64,000 nt of DNA from Bog-473 sp963807775 (GCA_963807775.1 CAWECY010000010.1:310001-374000), one strand, 5' to 3'; shown: positions 27,389-36,134, numbered from the stretch's first letter. Made by a program: numbers and translations. Notes: generated by a model from the letters alone, not told the origin.

Positions 27389-28401
27389 TCGACGAGTGCT
27401 TCGCCGTGGTCGAGCCACTGCTCGGCACCAAGAGCGCCTGTGTCGCCGTCGGGCGGGCCCGGGCCAGCCATTACCGCAGGCTGAAACCGTGCCGCACGAC
27501 CGAACGCAAGCCCCGGCCGGCTCCGCCGAACAAGCTGACCGACGAAGAGGTCGAGGCCGTGCTCGCGGTGCTGCGCTCGGAGCGCTTCGCCGACTGCTCG
27601 CCCGCCCAGGTCTACTTCACGCTCCTCGACGAGGGCGTCTACCTGGCCTCCGAGTCCAGCTACTACCGGATCCTGCGGGCGAACAACGAGGTGCGCGAGC
27701 GCCGCCGTCAGGCGACGCACCCGGCCAAGGTCAAGCCCGAGCTCGTCGCCGACCGCCCGCTCGTCGTGTGGTCCTGGGACATCACCAAGCTGAAGGGCCC
27801 AAAGCGCGGCGAGTACTACGACCTCTATGTCGTCCTCGACATCTTCAGCCGTTATGTCGTGGCTTGGTGCGTGGCGCCCTCCGAATCGGGCGAGCTGGCC
27901 AAGGAGCTCATCGCCGACGCCGTGGCGCGTCACCGGGTCCCGCCGGACCAGCTCACCATCCACGCGGATCGCGGTTCGTCGATGACGTCGAACCCGGTGA
28001 CCGAGCTGCTCACGTTCCTCGGCATCGGCCGCAGCCACAGCCGGCCCCACGTGAGCAACGACAATCCCTACAGCGAGGCGCAGTTCAAGACCCTCAAGTA
28101 CTGCCCGACATTCCCCGAACGCTTCGGTTGCATCCAAGACGCCCGGGCGTTCTGCGAGGCCTTCTTCGCCTCCTACAACCACGAGCACCGCCACTCAGGC
28201 ATCGGCTATCACACGCCGGCATCGGTGCACTACGGCACCGCGGAGGAGGTTCGGTCCCAACGGGCCGAGACCCTCGATGCGGCCTATGCCGCGAACCCGG
28301 TCCGGTTCAGCCACCGCCGGCCGCAGCCTCCGAAGCTGCCGACCGTGGCCTGGATCAACGAGCCTGTGCCGGCCGAGGAGCTTGCACAGAAGGCGTCATA
28401 A
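27385..28401 (+). CDS. IS3-family transposase OrfB (rve integrase core)
   Basis: A 338-residue catalytic subunit. The DDE residues are in VVWSWDITKLKGP (first Asp), IHADRGSSMTS (second Asp) and NDNPYSEAQFKTLKY (Glu). FFASYNHEHRHSGIGYHTP is the conserved C-terminal motif. The GTG start lies inside the OrfA stop. All catalytic residues and full length suggest the element is intact. Confidence 0.94.
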   Translation: MIDECFAVVEPLLGTKSACVAVGRARASHYRRLKPCRTTERKPRPAPPNKLTDEEVEAVLAVLRSERFADCSPAQVYFTLLDEGVYLASESSYYRILRANNEVRERRRQATHPAKVKPELVADRPLVVWSWDITKLKGPKRGEYYDLYVVLDIFSRYVVAWCVAPSESGELAKELIADAVARHRVPPDQLTIHADRGSSMTSNPVTELLTFLGIGRSHSRPHVSNDNPYSEAQFKTLKYCPTFPERFGCIQDARAFCEAFFASYNHEHRHSGIGYHTPASVHYGTAEEVRSQRAETLDAAYAANPVRFSHRRPQPPKLPTVAWINEPVPAEELAQKAS

Positions 28402-28741
28402 GAAGGTGTCTCAAATCGCTTGACAGGTTCCGCTTCGCTCAACCGATACTCACGAGCAAGATCGCACGTCGCCCATCCTCGTCGCACCATCTCCTGGCGG
28501 AGCTGTCCGGGGTGTGCGACAACACTCATGTGCAATTCGCCGTACGCGCCCCGGATCTACTCCGGTGTCCGACCCCCATCACAGTGGTGACCATCGCCTG
28601 CTCGTAACGCGGAGCTTGCGGCGGTCAATCAGAGACCGTGGCTACAGCGTACGGTCGTGACCGGCGAATGTTTTCGTGCGAAGCACAATCGTTACTATCT
28701 TTAGTGCCATAAGGAGTTTTCTTCGACATGAGCGAGTGCCA

Positions 28742-30192
28742 CTATGACTCTGGTACTTCGCCGTCACCTTCGTCGGTCTCCGCATTCAACAGCATCGCTA
28801 TGTCCACCGGCTCGTCAGCGATAGGGATGTCAAGAGTGCCCGTCAGAACACCCTCCTGGTCACGGATCGTTGCCTTCCAGGTTCCATGCAGGACCCCGTC
28901 CTCGGGCCGGGCTCTCACAACGAGATAGACGTCATCGCTCCAGTCGGAGCCATGCTGCCGGAGGTCACCGGGCCGGAATCGCAGCCGGACTGACCCGTCC
29001 TCAACCCATGTTCGTTGCCGTATGCGTGGGAGGAACGGGTCGGGGTATCGAGGCATCAGAATGCTGCTCCCGAAGAGCGCCGGAGGCCCCAGTAGCGACG
29101 GGGCCGGCTTCCTTTCTCCGTACGGGCGGGGTGGCCGTGGCAGCTCCACCATTTCTGGCTTCTCCTCGAAACCGCCCACGTGGTCTCCCTCGAAATGGAC
29201 CTCCACTTCGACATCAGACAGGAACCGGCCGGTGGGGTTGCGGACAGACACCGCGACAACGCCGTGTCCTCCGTCAAAGTACCGGCCGAGGAATACCGGG
29301 GCGGCTGCTTTGGTGAGGTTTTCCACCCAGTTGTCGACTTGCGCGATGTATTCGTCCAAGGTGCGTTTGTCCGCCTCGCCGAGCAATCCGGCGGCTTGAG
29401 CGATTGAATACGTGGACGCCAGGTCCCCCATCGCTGCCAGGGCGGCAGCGCCACCGATGCCCGGAACGTCGAATGTCGCCGTCGGTTTGGGCGCTTGTCT
29501 TTTCGGCTCCGTCTCTCGTGTGCAGGAGCGACCTCCCGCTCTTCCCTCTCTGCGACCCACCTTCCGATGGCTTCGGTAACGGTGGCAGCGTCAATCCACG
29601 AGATGGGCACATCGCCGGTGAGAACCACCTCCAACTCCCCGACGGGAGTCGCGGTCAGCAGGCGGGCCTGAAGTGCATCAAGATCGCTGGCGTCTGCGGG
29701 CACCGTCCGCCCGTGCTTGCGCACGAAGACCGCTCCGCTCTTCCCCTTCTCGAATTCCCTCCGCAGGCTGTAAATCCTGTCACCCCGCTTCGGAGCCTCC
29801 ACCGTGACGACGAGGATCGTGACCGATGCGACGGCCACGTAGGTAGGCGTCCACCTCGGTCCATCGCTCCCTCCGAGGTACGGGTCCATGATCGCGTCGA
29901 GTGTCGCCGGGTCGACGGAGACGACTCCCGGGGTGCTGCCCGGCTCGGCCCCGACCACCACATACCCCAGGCCCTCGCAGGTCAGTCCGGCTCGCTCGGG
30001 GAGTCGGTTGGCCATCCCGAGCACCGCCCGGGCGACATGGAAACAGCCCTCCTTGGAGGTGAGTTCCAAGGAGGACTTCCACTCCAGCCAGTCCGGCTCG
30101 TCGTGCTCGTCAGCACCGACCACGGCCCCGACTAAACGCCGGAGATCACTTACGCCCCGGAGTGCCGTTGACGTGTCGATGTCGACTGCCAT
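28742..30192 (-). pseudogene. Schlafen/AlbA_2-domain protein with C-terminal extension, one frameshift
   Basis: Start ATG 30192. The N-terminal 150 residues form an AlbA_2 (Schlafen-like) domain: EPDWLEWKSSLELTSKEG, ARAVLGMANRL, GYVVVGAEPG and FVRKHGRTVPA. A Lys/Arg-rich linker follows. Around 29515 the frame changes and the protein resumes with PGIGGAAALAAMGDLASTYS, a helical segment and a beta-rich region of about 200 residues to 28742. The restored length is about 480. AlbA_2 proteins occur as regulators and in anti-phage and toxin contexts. The break may be an assembly indel because both parts look undecayed. No ribosome binding site stands out. Confidence 0.72.
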
Positions 30193-30350
30193 ACCTCCAT
30201 TGTCCCAGCCGCCACCACTGGTCCGTGACGCCGAAACCATCGGCTGACGGGAGTCCTTGGAGGGCTACAATCGGCCAAGTCGGTGGTTGAACGAGCCCGT
30301 CGGGCTGTTCCCGCCGATCGAAATCGATGTCCGAATTGATCTGGTGAACT

Positions 30351-31040
30351 TCAGTGAATTGTGAGACCGAATTCGGCAGCCACCTCTTGCAACTCGGGCG
30401 ACTCGAGAAGGATGGGTTTCGAGTCGACGGGTTGCAATTCAACGTCGCCAAAAACGGCCCACAACTCCCACCCAGTATCCAGGCGGGAGCAGTAGCGGAT
30501 GCCTCCAAAGAGTGCGTTTCCGACGTCATCGCGGGCGTTGTACGCCCAGTCGGAAATCAAGCGGGTGACCCTGCGGTCCGGGCCACGAACAGTCGAGACG
30601 TCAAGATCCTGATAGCCCAGAGCAGAGAGGCCCAGGGCGAGCTCCCTGCGGAGATATTGGTGCGTCGACCTCGCTTCAACGTCGACAAAGTTCCATTCAT
30701 CTTCCAGCACAACTTGAACGGCTGTTCTGCGTTGGCGCCACTCGCGGGGTACGGCACCAACCTCCATGAACCCCAACTTCCGCCATTCGGCAGCGACGAG
30801 TGCTTGCATCGCGAGACTCGGTCGAAACCGTGACAGGGTCTCGCCGAAGCAGGCTCGAAGATCGGTCGCGAAGTAGAGGACCCCGTAGGTTCCCGTCGGG
30901 CTATCGAAGCGATTCCCCGTTCTGGCTGACATGAGGGTCGATGGATCGGGCCGCCGCACTTCCAAGGGGTCGTTTCCTCGGCCGATTCGCCAGATGCCCG
31001 TGGAGGGCACCCGGCACGTTGCCGGTTGTGAGGTGGCCAT
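30351..31040 (-). CDS. RES-domain toxin (NAD+-degrading type)
   Basis: RES toxins such as MbcT use phosphate to degrade NAD+ and stop growth. This 229-residue protein has the three family positions that name the domain: Arg in IWRIGRGND near residue 18, Glu in CFGETLSRFRP near 68, and a downstream Ser in RLISDWAYNARDD. YGVLYFATDLRACFGE is also typical. It lies 33 bases after the Xre-type antitoxin gene on the same strand, the usual order for RES-Xre pairs. Activity is inferred from the family. Confidence 0.85.
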   Translation of the reverse strand: MATSQPATCRVPSTGIWRIGRGNDPLEVRRPDPSTLMSARTGNRFDSPTGTYGVLYFATDLRACFGETLSRFRPSLAMQALVAAEWRKLGFMEVGAVPREWRQRRTAVQVVLEDEWNFVDVEARSTHQYLRRELALGLSALGYQDLDVSTVRGPDRRVTRLISDWAYNARDDVGNALFGGIRYCSRLDTGWELWAVFGDVELQPVDSKPILLESPELQEVAAEFGLTIH

Positions 31041-31073
31041 GTTGCTTGACTCGGTCGAGAGGAGTCCGGCCGC

Positions 31074-31451
31074 CTACCCGCCGGAGATGTACGCCTTGGC
31101 CGCCACCAAGACGTCCTTGAGCTGACCCTCGTGGAGGGCTTCCGCCGGCGACACGTCGTCGAGCTGAGGGTTCATGCCGATCATCCAGGCCCGGACCGTG
31201 TGGGGGCTCTCCTCGTCTTGGAGAAGATGGAAGACCTGGAATGCGGTCCGGAGCCGAACTTCAGCATCGTGTCTGGGCGCCTGGGCCCCTTTGATCCATT
31301 GACCGACGGTCTTGGCGTCGCTGATCCCGGCGATGTACGCCACCAGCTTTTGCCCGAGGGTCTCCTGGAGGAATTCGGCAATATCAGAGATGGCGAACTC
31401 AACCTGTTTTCTGTGGGCGTCAGCCGATCGTTGCCGTACGTCTATCGCCAT
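31074..31451 (-). CDS. Xre/MbcA/ParS-type antitoxin of the RES pair
   Basis: About 125 residues from ATG 31451 (an upstream ATG at 31481 adds ten). The middle reads LGQKLVAYIAGISDAKTVGQ and WIKGAQAPRHDAEVRLRTAF, matching the toxin-binding/helix-turn-helix core of MbcA/ParS/Xre antitoxins. The C-terminal DDVSPAEALHEGQLKDVLVA is the usual DUF2384 end with the conserved P-x-x-A-L. It is the first gene of the toxin-antitoxin operon and likely autoregulates the repeat-rich promoter upstream. Confidence 0.85.
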   Translation of the reverse strand: MAIDVRQRSADAHRKQVEFAISDIAEFLQETLGQKLVAYIAGISDAKTVGQWIKGAQAPRHDAEVRLRTAFQVFHLLQDEESPHTVRAWMIGMNPQLDDVSPAEALHEGQLKDVLVAAKAYISGG

Positions 31452-31458
31452 TTGTTTC

Positions 31459-31557
31459 CTTTCCACAGCGAGGGTACCCATTCACACTACCTTGTCCCCA
31501 CCTCATCCACAACCAATATCCACCCATGTCACCAGCATATACACACCCTTGTCCACA
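31459..31557. promoter_or_regulatory. Cluster of TCCACA-type repeats upstream of the RES-Xre operon (operator or DnaA-box cluster)
   Basis: An AT-richer stretch has five related nonamers on the plus strand: CTTTCCACA (31459), TTGTCCCCA (31492), TCATCCACA (31503), ATATCCACC (31516) and a perfect actinobacterial DnaA box TTGTCCACA (31549). They could be an iteron-like or DnaA-dependent origin of the element, or the operator array of the antitoxin. Spacing is 11, 13, 33 and 33 bases, so they are not strictly phased. Confidence 0.45.
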
Positions 31558-31743
31558 CATACAATCCCGCTCGATTCCCACCCCTGACTCAACCAGAAAC
31601 GGGTACTATCGTCCAAAGGAACCGGTACTAGTAGGCAAATAGCGCCTTTACCAGGATTTATCCAGATCGGATTCACGCCTGGCTGGGTCAAAGGGCTGCC
31701 GCACTTCCCCGAACTGCTCCGAAAGTGGCACGAGAATCAGGGT

Positions 31744-32199
31744 TTGCCAGAACCCTGTGAAGACGAGGCGAGAGTGAGCCGACTGCTTTGGATAGAGGCA
31801 GGGTTTGATATGCGGTCATGGCGCTGGCGCGCAATCCACACCCAGGAGAGTATGGGACCCCCCTTTCTGCTGCCTGACACCGGATTCGTCAAGTTCCGTA
31901 CGGAAGACGGGCAAGAGATCCTTTTGCTTCCGCTCGCTCCAGATGTCGCGCTTCTGGGTTGCCGTGACACGCTTGAGGATGGGCTCGCCGCCCTCGACCA
32001 CCGAACGGCCACACTGAGCACCATGGAGTGGTTGAACCACCTCTTGGCGAACGGCCCGGGCCGAACGATGTGTGTCGCCCACCCCAACAGAAGCGAATGG
32101 CTCGAGCGAACGGCCATTTCTTCTGTGGACGATCTCCCTGATCCCTCAAGAGGTGGCCCCTACGTTGGAACACGCGAGAACTGGATGGAGCGCACGTAG
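31744..32199 (+). CDS. Hypothetical protein, possibly truncated at the N-terminus
   Basis: The 151-residue frame from TTG 31744 looks genuinely coding (RLLWIEAGFDMRSWRWRAIH, then LLLPLAPDVALLG). The frame stays open upstream to about 31620 with coherent sequence (GLPHFPELLRKW) but without ATG, GTG or TTG. It is therefore probably the tail of a longer gene whose beginning was lost. The LLLPLAPDVALLG stretch recalls the C-terminus of DUF4238 proteins, a weak likeness. It is the last cargo gene before the element end. Confidence 0.45.
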   Translation: MPEPCEDEARVSRLLWIEAGFDMRSWRWRAIHTQESMGPPFLLPDTGFVKFRTEDGQEILLLPLAPDVALLGCRDTLEDGLAALDHRTATLSTMEWLNHLLANGPGRTMCVAHPNRSEWLERTAISSVDDLPDPSRGGPYVGTRENWMERT

Positions 32200-32641
32200 A
32201 CATGTCTGCGGCAATGGCGCAGATCAGGCGGCAACACGCCAGTCCCCGTCCGTCCGGTCGCTGGAGGGCAGGGGTCGCGTCGCCGCCACGGTGACCGTGT
32301 CGGGCGACTGTGGGCGGGGTGAACTGGAGCAAGGTGCAGGCGGCGTGTCGGCAGCACCCCGTGGGCTCAGAGCGAACTGGATAGGGTTCGGATTGAGCGC
32401 CGTAGCCAGCGCCCGGCCGCTGAGAAGTGGGGTACCGGATACTCGGGTGGGCCACTTCGGACACGTCCGAATCGGCCTTCCGGCCGAGGACCCGTAGGTC
32501 ATTGCTGAGACCGTTTTGCCCTACAACTTGCCCTACAAATCGCGCCAACTGGCGCCGTCGGGCATCTTCGCTCGTCAAAGGCATCCCTGCTCAGACCGTT
32601 TTCCGCCGTCCGGTGCCGTCCGGAAAAACCCTTCGGGGCGG
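32200..32641. other. Non-coding right end of the integrated element
   Basis: No supported gene in about 440 bases. The stretch holds the TTGCCCTAC direct-repeat pair at 32514-32540, the probable distal arm sites, and ends at the tRNA 5'-half copy. Short overlapping frames on both strands are not recognisable. Confidence 0.5.
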
Positions 32642-32681
32642 ATTATCAGTGCTGCGCTCTAACCGACTGAGCTATAGCCCC
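32642..32681 (-). repeat. tRNA-Ile(GAT) 5'-half copy, right attachment site
   Basis: Forty bases identical to 24189-24228, from the 5' end of the tRNA through the D-arm to the anticodon loop. The T-arm is absent. Its break lies at the same anticodon-loop bases (ATTATCAG) where the left copies stop. The recombination core is therefore this loop, and the copy marks the right boundary of the composite island. Confidence 0.9.
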
Positions 32682-33694
32682 AGAAGGGGATCGAGGCTAC
32701 ACCACGCTTCGCCGGCGTCCGTTGCGTCTCCGGGCCTGTGTCACCCGCTTTCGAGGGACTGGGTGATGAGCGCAGCCAGCGCATCTGCCCCTGGGCCGTT
32801 GATGGCGAGGTGGGTGCCGTCGGGCCCGAACCATTGGGGGTTCTGCGCCGCCAGGGAGGCCCAGTTGGCCAGGACGGTGTTCGGGTACTGGGAGACGCCG
32901 GCGGCGATCACCGCGTTGTTGGGGTCCTGCCAGGGCTGGTCGACATGGTCGTTGACGAAGACGACCCGGGTCGCGCCCGAGAGGATCGCCATCATGTTGT
33001 TGAAATCGGCGGAGCTGATCGGGCCGTTGGTGCCCAGAGCCACGATCACCTCCGAACCCAGCTGCCCGGCCGCCTTCAGCTGCTGCAGGACGGTCTCTCC
33101 CTCGTCCCACTGTTCGCTCACGGCCGCGTAGACGGCCACACTAGGGACATCCGCTTCCAGGGGGTCCTGATAGTCGAGCATCACGGAGTCGCCCACGGCG
33201 GTCACCGAGGCTGGCGCGACCGCCGGTATTGGCGGCGGGGAGAAGACAGGCGTTCCATAGAAGCCGGAGGTGCCGTAGTTGAAGACGCCACCGTCAGCAG
33301 CGACGAAGCGGTAGCCGCTGCCACTTGCGGCGGCCTCCATGCCGACGATCGGAGCGTTCAAGGCCATGCTTCCGGCCGATCCGTCGAAGGGGGCGTTGTA
33401 GGCGAAGATCCCGCCGTCTGATGCGGTGAGCCAGTAGCCGGTGGAACCCGCATCTGAGGCCATCCCGACGACGGGCTTGTTGAGGTGCATCGAGCCGGTA
33501 GATCCCCAAAATGGAACGCCATAGGCGAAGATTCCGCCATCTGAGGCGACCAACCAGTAACCGCTGCCATTGCTGGCCGCCGCCATGCCTACGACGGGCT
33601 TGTTGAGGGTCATTGATCCCGTCGATCCCGAGAAAGGAGCGTCGTATGCAAAGATTCCGCCATCTGAGCTTGCAATTAAACCCCCACCATCCGG

Positions 33695-35062
33695 TCAAGC
33701 GGCCTTCTTGACCACCGGATAGCGCGGTCGCGGCCCTCTCTGGGTGCCCTTGGGGCGTCCGGGACCCGGAGTGTCGGATTTCGGTGCACTGGCCGGAGTC
33801 CCAAGAGTTACACGAAGTCGACGAAACCCTCTGCGCACACGCGCTGGGGTCAGTTTTGCCGGCTCGCAGGGACGCTCCCACGGCAGCCGTACGTCGTCGA
33901 CGAGTCCTTGTGCGATTCGCAACTGGGTGTAGGCAGCCACGATCAACCACGTCCAGCGGTCGGCCTGTTCGGGCATGCACAGCGAGGGCGCCGTCCAGCC
34001 CAAAGTGTTCTTGGCGAATCGGAAGGTGTGCTCGAGATCGAAACGGTGCAGATAGGACCGGAAGCACAGGTCGAGATCGGGCTCGCCCGGACCCGACCAC
34101 CACAGCCACAACGTCTTCTTCACTCGTCCGTCGCGTTTGGGAAGGTGCTCGACGTCGACGCGGATCACGCTGCCGCGCACGATTGGTGGTGCGCCCTCGC
34201 TCTTGGCCCAACGCCCTCGACCAATGAGGCGAGGGTGGAGCCCGTGCCAGGCGCGCACGCGCACCTTGCCGTAGCGAGGGTCCTCGGTGCGGTACTCGGC
34301 GTCGGGTCGCCGGTGCGTCTTGTCCTCCGAGCACTTCATGCGGCGCCCGTGGCGGGGAGGCCGCCCACCGGTGCCCTTCGGCCGATTGGGCCGCGCCGCC
34401 GGATCGTCGTAGAAGACCCGGTCCTCTCGGATGCGCACCAGCACCTGGGCCTCGGTGTCGTCCAACCCATGGCTGAGGGCGATGGGGTCATAACCGGCGT
34501 CGAAGACGAAGAGGGGGACCGCTCGGTCCTCTCGGAGCAGTGCCACCAGGGCTTTGACCTGCGCGATCGTCGCCTCGGTGGCATCGGCTCCGGGCGCAAT
34601 GCGCAGCGCGTCGAGCGGCGCGGTCCAACTGTTTGGCTCGAAGCTGAGCTGGGCGATCCACTGATAGCTCCAGCCCGCCACGATCGGCTGGCCGGCCGAG
34701 TGCTTCGACGCCGAGTAGTAGAAACCCCGCTCGGGGCTGCACTCGGCGTCGCAGCGCTCCCAGGTCGAGGCGTCGACGGCGAAGACGGCCGGCCACTCAC
34801 GCGGGCGATGTGCCACGAGTGCGGCCCGCAGCGCCCCCTCGTCGATCTCACCCAAAGAGAGAGCCTTGTAGAGGCTGCCGTGGGAGCGCCGGAAGATCGG
34901 CTCCAAGCTGAGGGAGGGCACCGATCCCACGGCCCCCGAGGCGTCCAAGAGCGCGTCGGCGAGTTCGAAAAGGGCATCGGACCACTTGACGAAGGTGCCG
35001 TAGATCTGGCTTCGGACGGACTTGAGCTCGTGCACCTGCTCGGCGTGGGTTCGCTTCGTCAT
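33695..35062 (-). CDS. IS701/IS4-like DDE transposase
   Basis: A 455-residue transposase-like protein starting TKRTHAEQVHELKSVRSQ. The catalytic positions are suggested by VFAVDASTWERCDAE (first Asp), LFVFDAGYDPIALSHGL (second Asp) and RSYLHRFDLEHTFRFAKNTL (Glu). This spacing and the late Glu in an F-x-x-E-x-x-F-R setting fit the IS4/IS701-type DDE fold. It fills most of the element and appears intact. Exact IS family naming needs a database comparison. Confidence 0.85.
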   Translation of the reverse strand: MTKRTHAEQVHELKSVRSQIYGTFVKWSDALFELADALLDASGAVGSVPSLSLEPIFRRSHGSLYKALSLGEIDEGALRAALVAHRPREWPAVFAVDASTWERCDAECSPERGFYYSASKHSAGQPIVAGWSYQWIAQLSFEPNSWTAPLDALRIAPGADATEATIAQVKALVALLREDRAVPLFVFDAGYDPIALSHGLDDTEAQVLVRIREDRVFYDDPAARPNRPKGTGGRPPRHGRRMKCSEDKTHRRPDAEYRTEDPRYGKVRVRAWHGLHPRLIGRGRWAKSEGAPPIVRGSVIRVDVEHLPKRDGRVKKTLWLWWSGPGEPDLDLCFRSYLHRFDLEHTFRFAKNTLGWTAPSLCMPEQADRWTWLIVAAYTQLRIAQGLVDDVRLPWERPCEPAKLTPARVRRGFRRLRVTLGTPASAPKSDTPGPGRPKGTQRGPRPRYPVVKKAA

Positions 35063-35130
35063 ACCCGTTAGTATTAACTACTATCGGATCACCGGAGGTG
35101 GATGGCCCCCGTCGGCGAGAATGGAGCTCG

Positions 35131-35499
35131 ATGCCTCGAGCGAAGAAGAAGACCCTGGACGATTACGAACGCCGCTACCACGATCTGCTCGAGGCGCTCG
35201 CCGACATCGGCTTCGTCCGCTCGGGGAGCGTGGCGCCGCGTTACAACTACTGCGGCAAGGCGAACTGCCGCTGCCACGGTGATCCGCCCGAGCCCCATGG
35301 CCCGTACTTGCAGTGGACCGCGAAGGTCGACGGCAAGACCGTGAACCGTCGACTCAGTCCAGAGGAGGCCGAGCTCTATCGCGAGTGGATCGCCAACGAC
35401 AGGCGACTACGGGCGATGCTCGACGAGCTGCGTACGGTGGCCGCAGAGGCGACCGATCTCATCATCGAGGAGCGTCGCCGAGCTGAAGCGGAGGTTTAA
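35131..35499 (+). CDS. DUF6788-type small protein carried by the insertion sequence
   Basis: A 122-residue basic protein from ATG 35131 (GTG 35098 is an upstream alternative), beginning PRAKKKTLDDYERRYHDLLE. The hallmark is APRYNYCGKANCRCHGDPP followed by GPYLQWT, a Cys-rich DUF6788 signature that may bind metal. The C-terminus is a long acidic helix. It is divergent from the transposase and fully inside the inverted repeats, so it is a passenger or accessory gene of the element. Its role is unknown. Confidence 0.8.
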   Translation: MPRAKKKTLDDYERRYHDLLEALADIGFVRSGSVAPRYNYCGKANCRCHGDPPEPHGPYLQWTAKVDGKTVNRRLSPEEAELYREWIANDRRLRAMLDELRTVAAEATDLIIEERRRAEAEV

Positions 35500-36134
35500 T
35501 TACAAGCTGAGGCCACCAACCAATAGCCTCCCGTGGCCGGATCGACCGTCATGCCCACCACTGGTTTGTTGAGATGCATGGATCCCGTCGAGCCTTGGAA
35601 CTGAGCGTCACCGAAGGTGAACACGCCGCCGTCGGAAGCAACGAGGTAATAGCCACCTCCATCCGGGGTGGCGGCGATGCCGACGATTGGGGTGTTCAGC
35701 GTGGTTTGCTCACCCAGGTAGGGGGCGTCACCGCAGGCGGCGACGTAGCCGCCGTTGGTGACGATCCAATAGCCGCCATCGTCGGAAGTCGCTGCCATGC
35801 CCACCACTGCACTGCCATAGGGGAAATCGGCGTTCTGAGTGCAAGGGGTCCCGGTATGCGGATTGGAGGTTTCCGCTTCGCTCGGACTTGGTGAGAGAGC
35901 GAACAAGTAGAAAGCGGCGAGCAATGCCGCTGGAACTGCCATTCCGCCTCTGGCCAAGATGCCGCGGAGGGTTGTCACCTGATCGATCACGAAACCCCCA
36001 TCTCTGTCGTCACCAACACGACCGAAAAAGCATGCCAGCTGATCTGCGCCGGTGCACGAGATGTCGCCAAACCCTGTCATCCGTCAGGCGGTCGCTTCAC
36101 GAGTTGCCGGGACGCACCTCCGCCGGAGCCCGGC

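Larger units (their letters stand above)
26865..28430 (+). mobile_element. IS3-family insertion sequence
   Basis: A 1566-base element with two overlapping transposase genes. The terminal inverted repeats pair over about 24 bases: the left end CTGTCAGGCTGACGTGAGAC and, from the right, CTGTCAAGCGATTTGAGAC. The hexamer CGCTTC flanks both sides (26859-26864 and 28431-28436). IS3 elements usually duplicate 3 to 5 bases, so part of the hexamer may be chance. Exact restoration of the split XRE frame supports these ends. Confidence 0.82.
26769..28535 (-). pseudogene. Small XRE-type DNA-binding regulator split by an IS3 element
   Basis: The N-terminal half (28535 down to 28437) reads GQLRQEMVRRGWATCDLARE and LSEA, the first helices of an XRE/Cro helix-turn-helix. 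The C-terminal half lies on the far side of the IS (26864 to 26769) and reads EATISAALAGHPIAAKSL, then ends SRTPSH. Joining through the shared GAAGCG gives an in-frame 64-residue protein. The gene was probably an element-encoded regulator or excision control protein. It is now inactive. Confidence 0.78.
33669..35506. mobile_element. Two-gene insertion sequence (DDE-type transposase plus DUF6788 protein) with 5-bp target duplication
   Basis: An 1838-base element. The terminal inverted repeats are CTTGCAATTAAACCC (left) and, read inward from the right, CTTGTAATTAAACC. The direct repeat CTGAG flanks it at 33664-33668 and 35507-35511. It carries the transposase on the minus strand and a small DUF6788-type gene on the plus strand, divergent from each other around 35063-35130. 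The stop of the small gene lies inside the right inverted repeat. Confidence 0.9.
32741..35990 (-). pseudogene. Secreted repeat protein with C-terminal SGNH domain, split by an insertion sequence
   Basis: The gene starts at GTG 35990 with a signal peptide (GILARGGMAVPAALLAAFYL). A propeller-like array of about 40-residue repeats follows, with cores such as GYWLVASDGG and GSTGSMHLNKPVVGM, at least six copies. It ends with an SGNH/GDSL-type domain (VTAVGDSVMLDYQDPLE, ALGTNGP, GPDGTHLA) to 32741. An IS occupies 33669-35506. Removing it with one copy of the 5-bp duplication leaves exactly 469 codons and restores VASDGG at the joint. The SGNH half is nearly the same as in the next gene. It is inactive as it stands, probably an extracellular esterase or acyl hydrolase before insertion. 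Confidence 0.85.

Noticed and set aside
33908..35071. 387-residue plus-strand frame
   Set aside because: Antisense to the transposase of the two-gene IS; no motifs.
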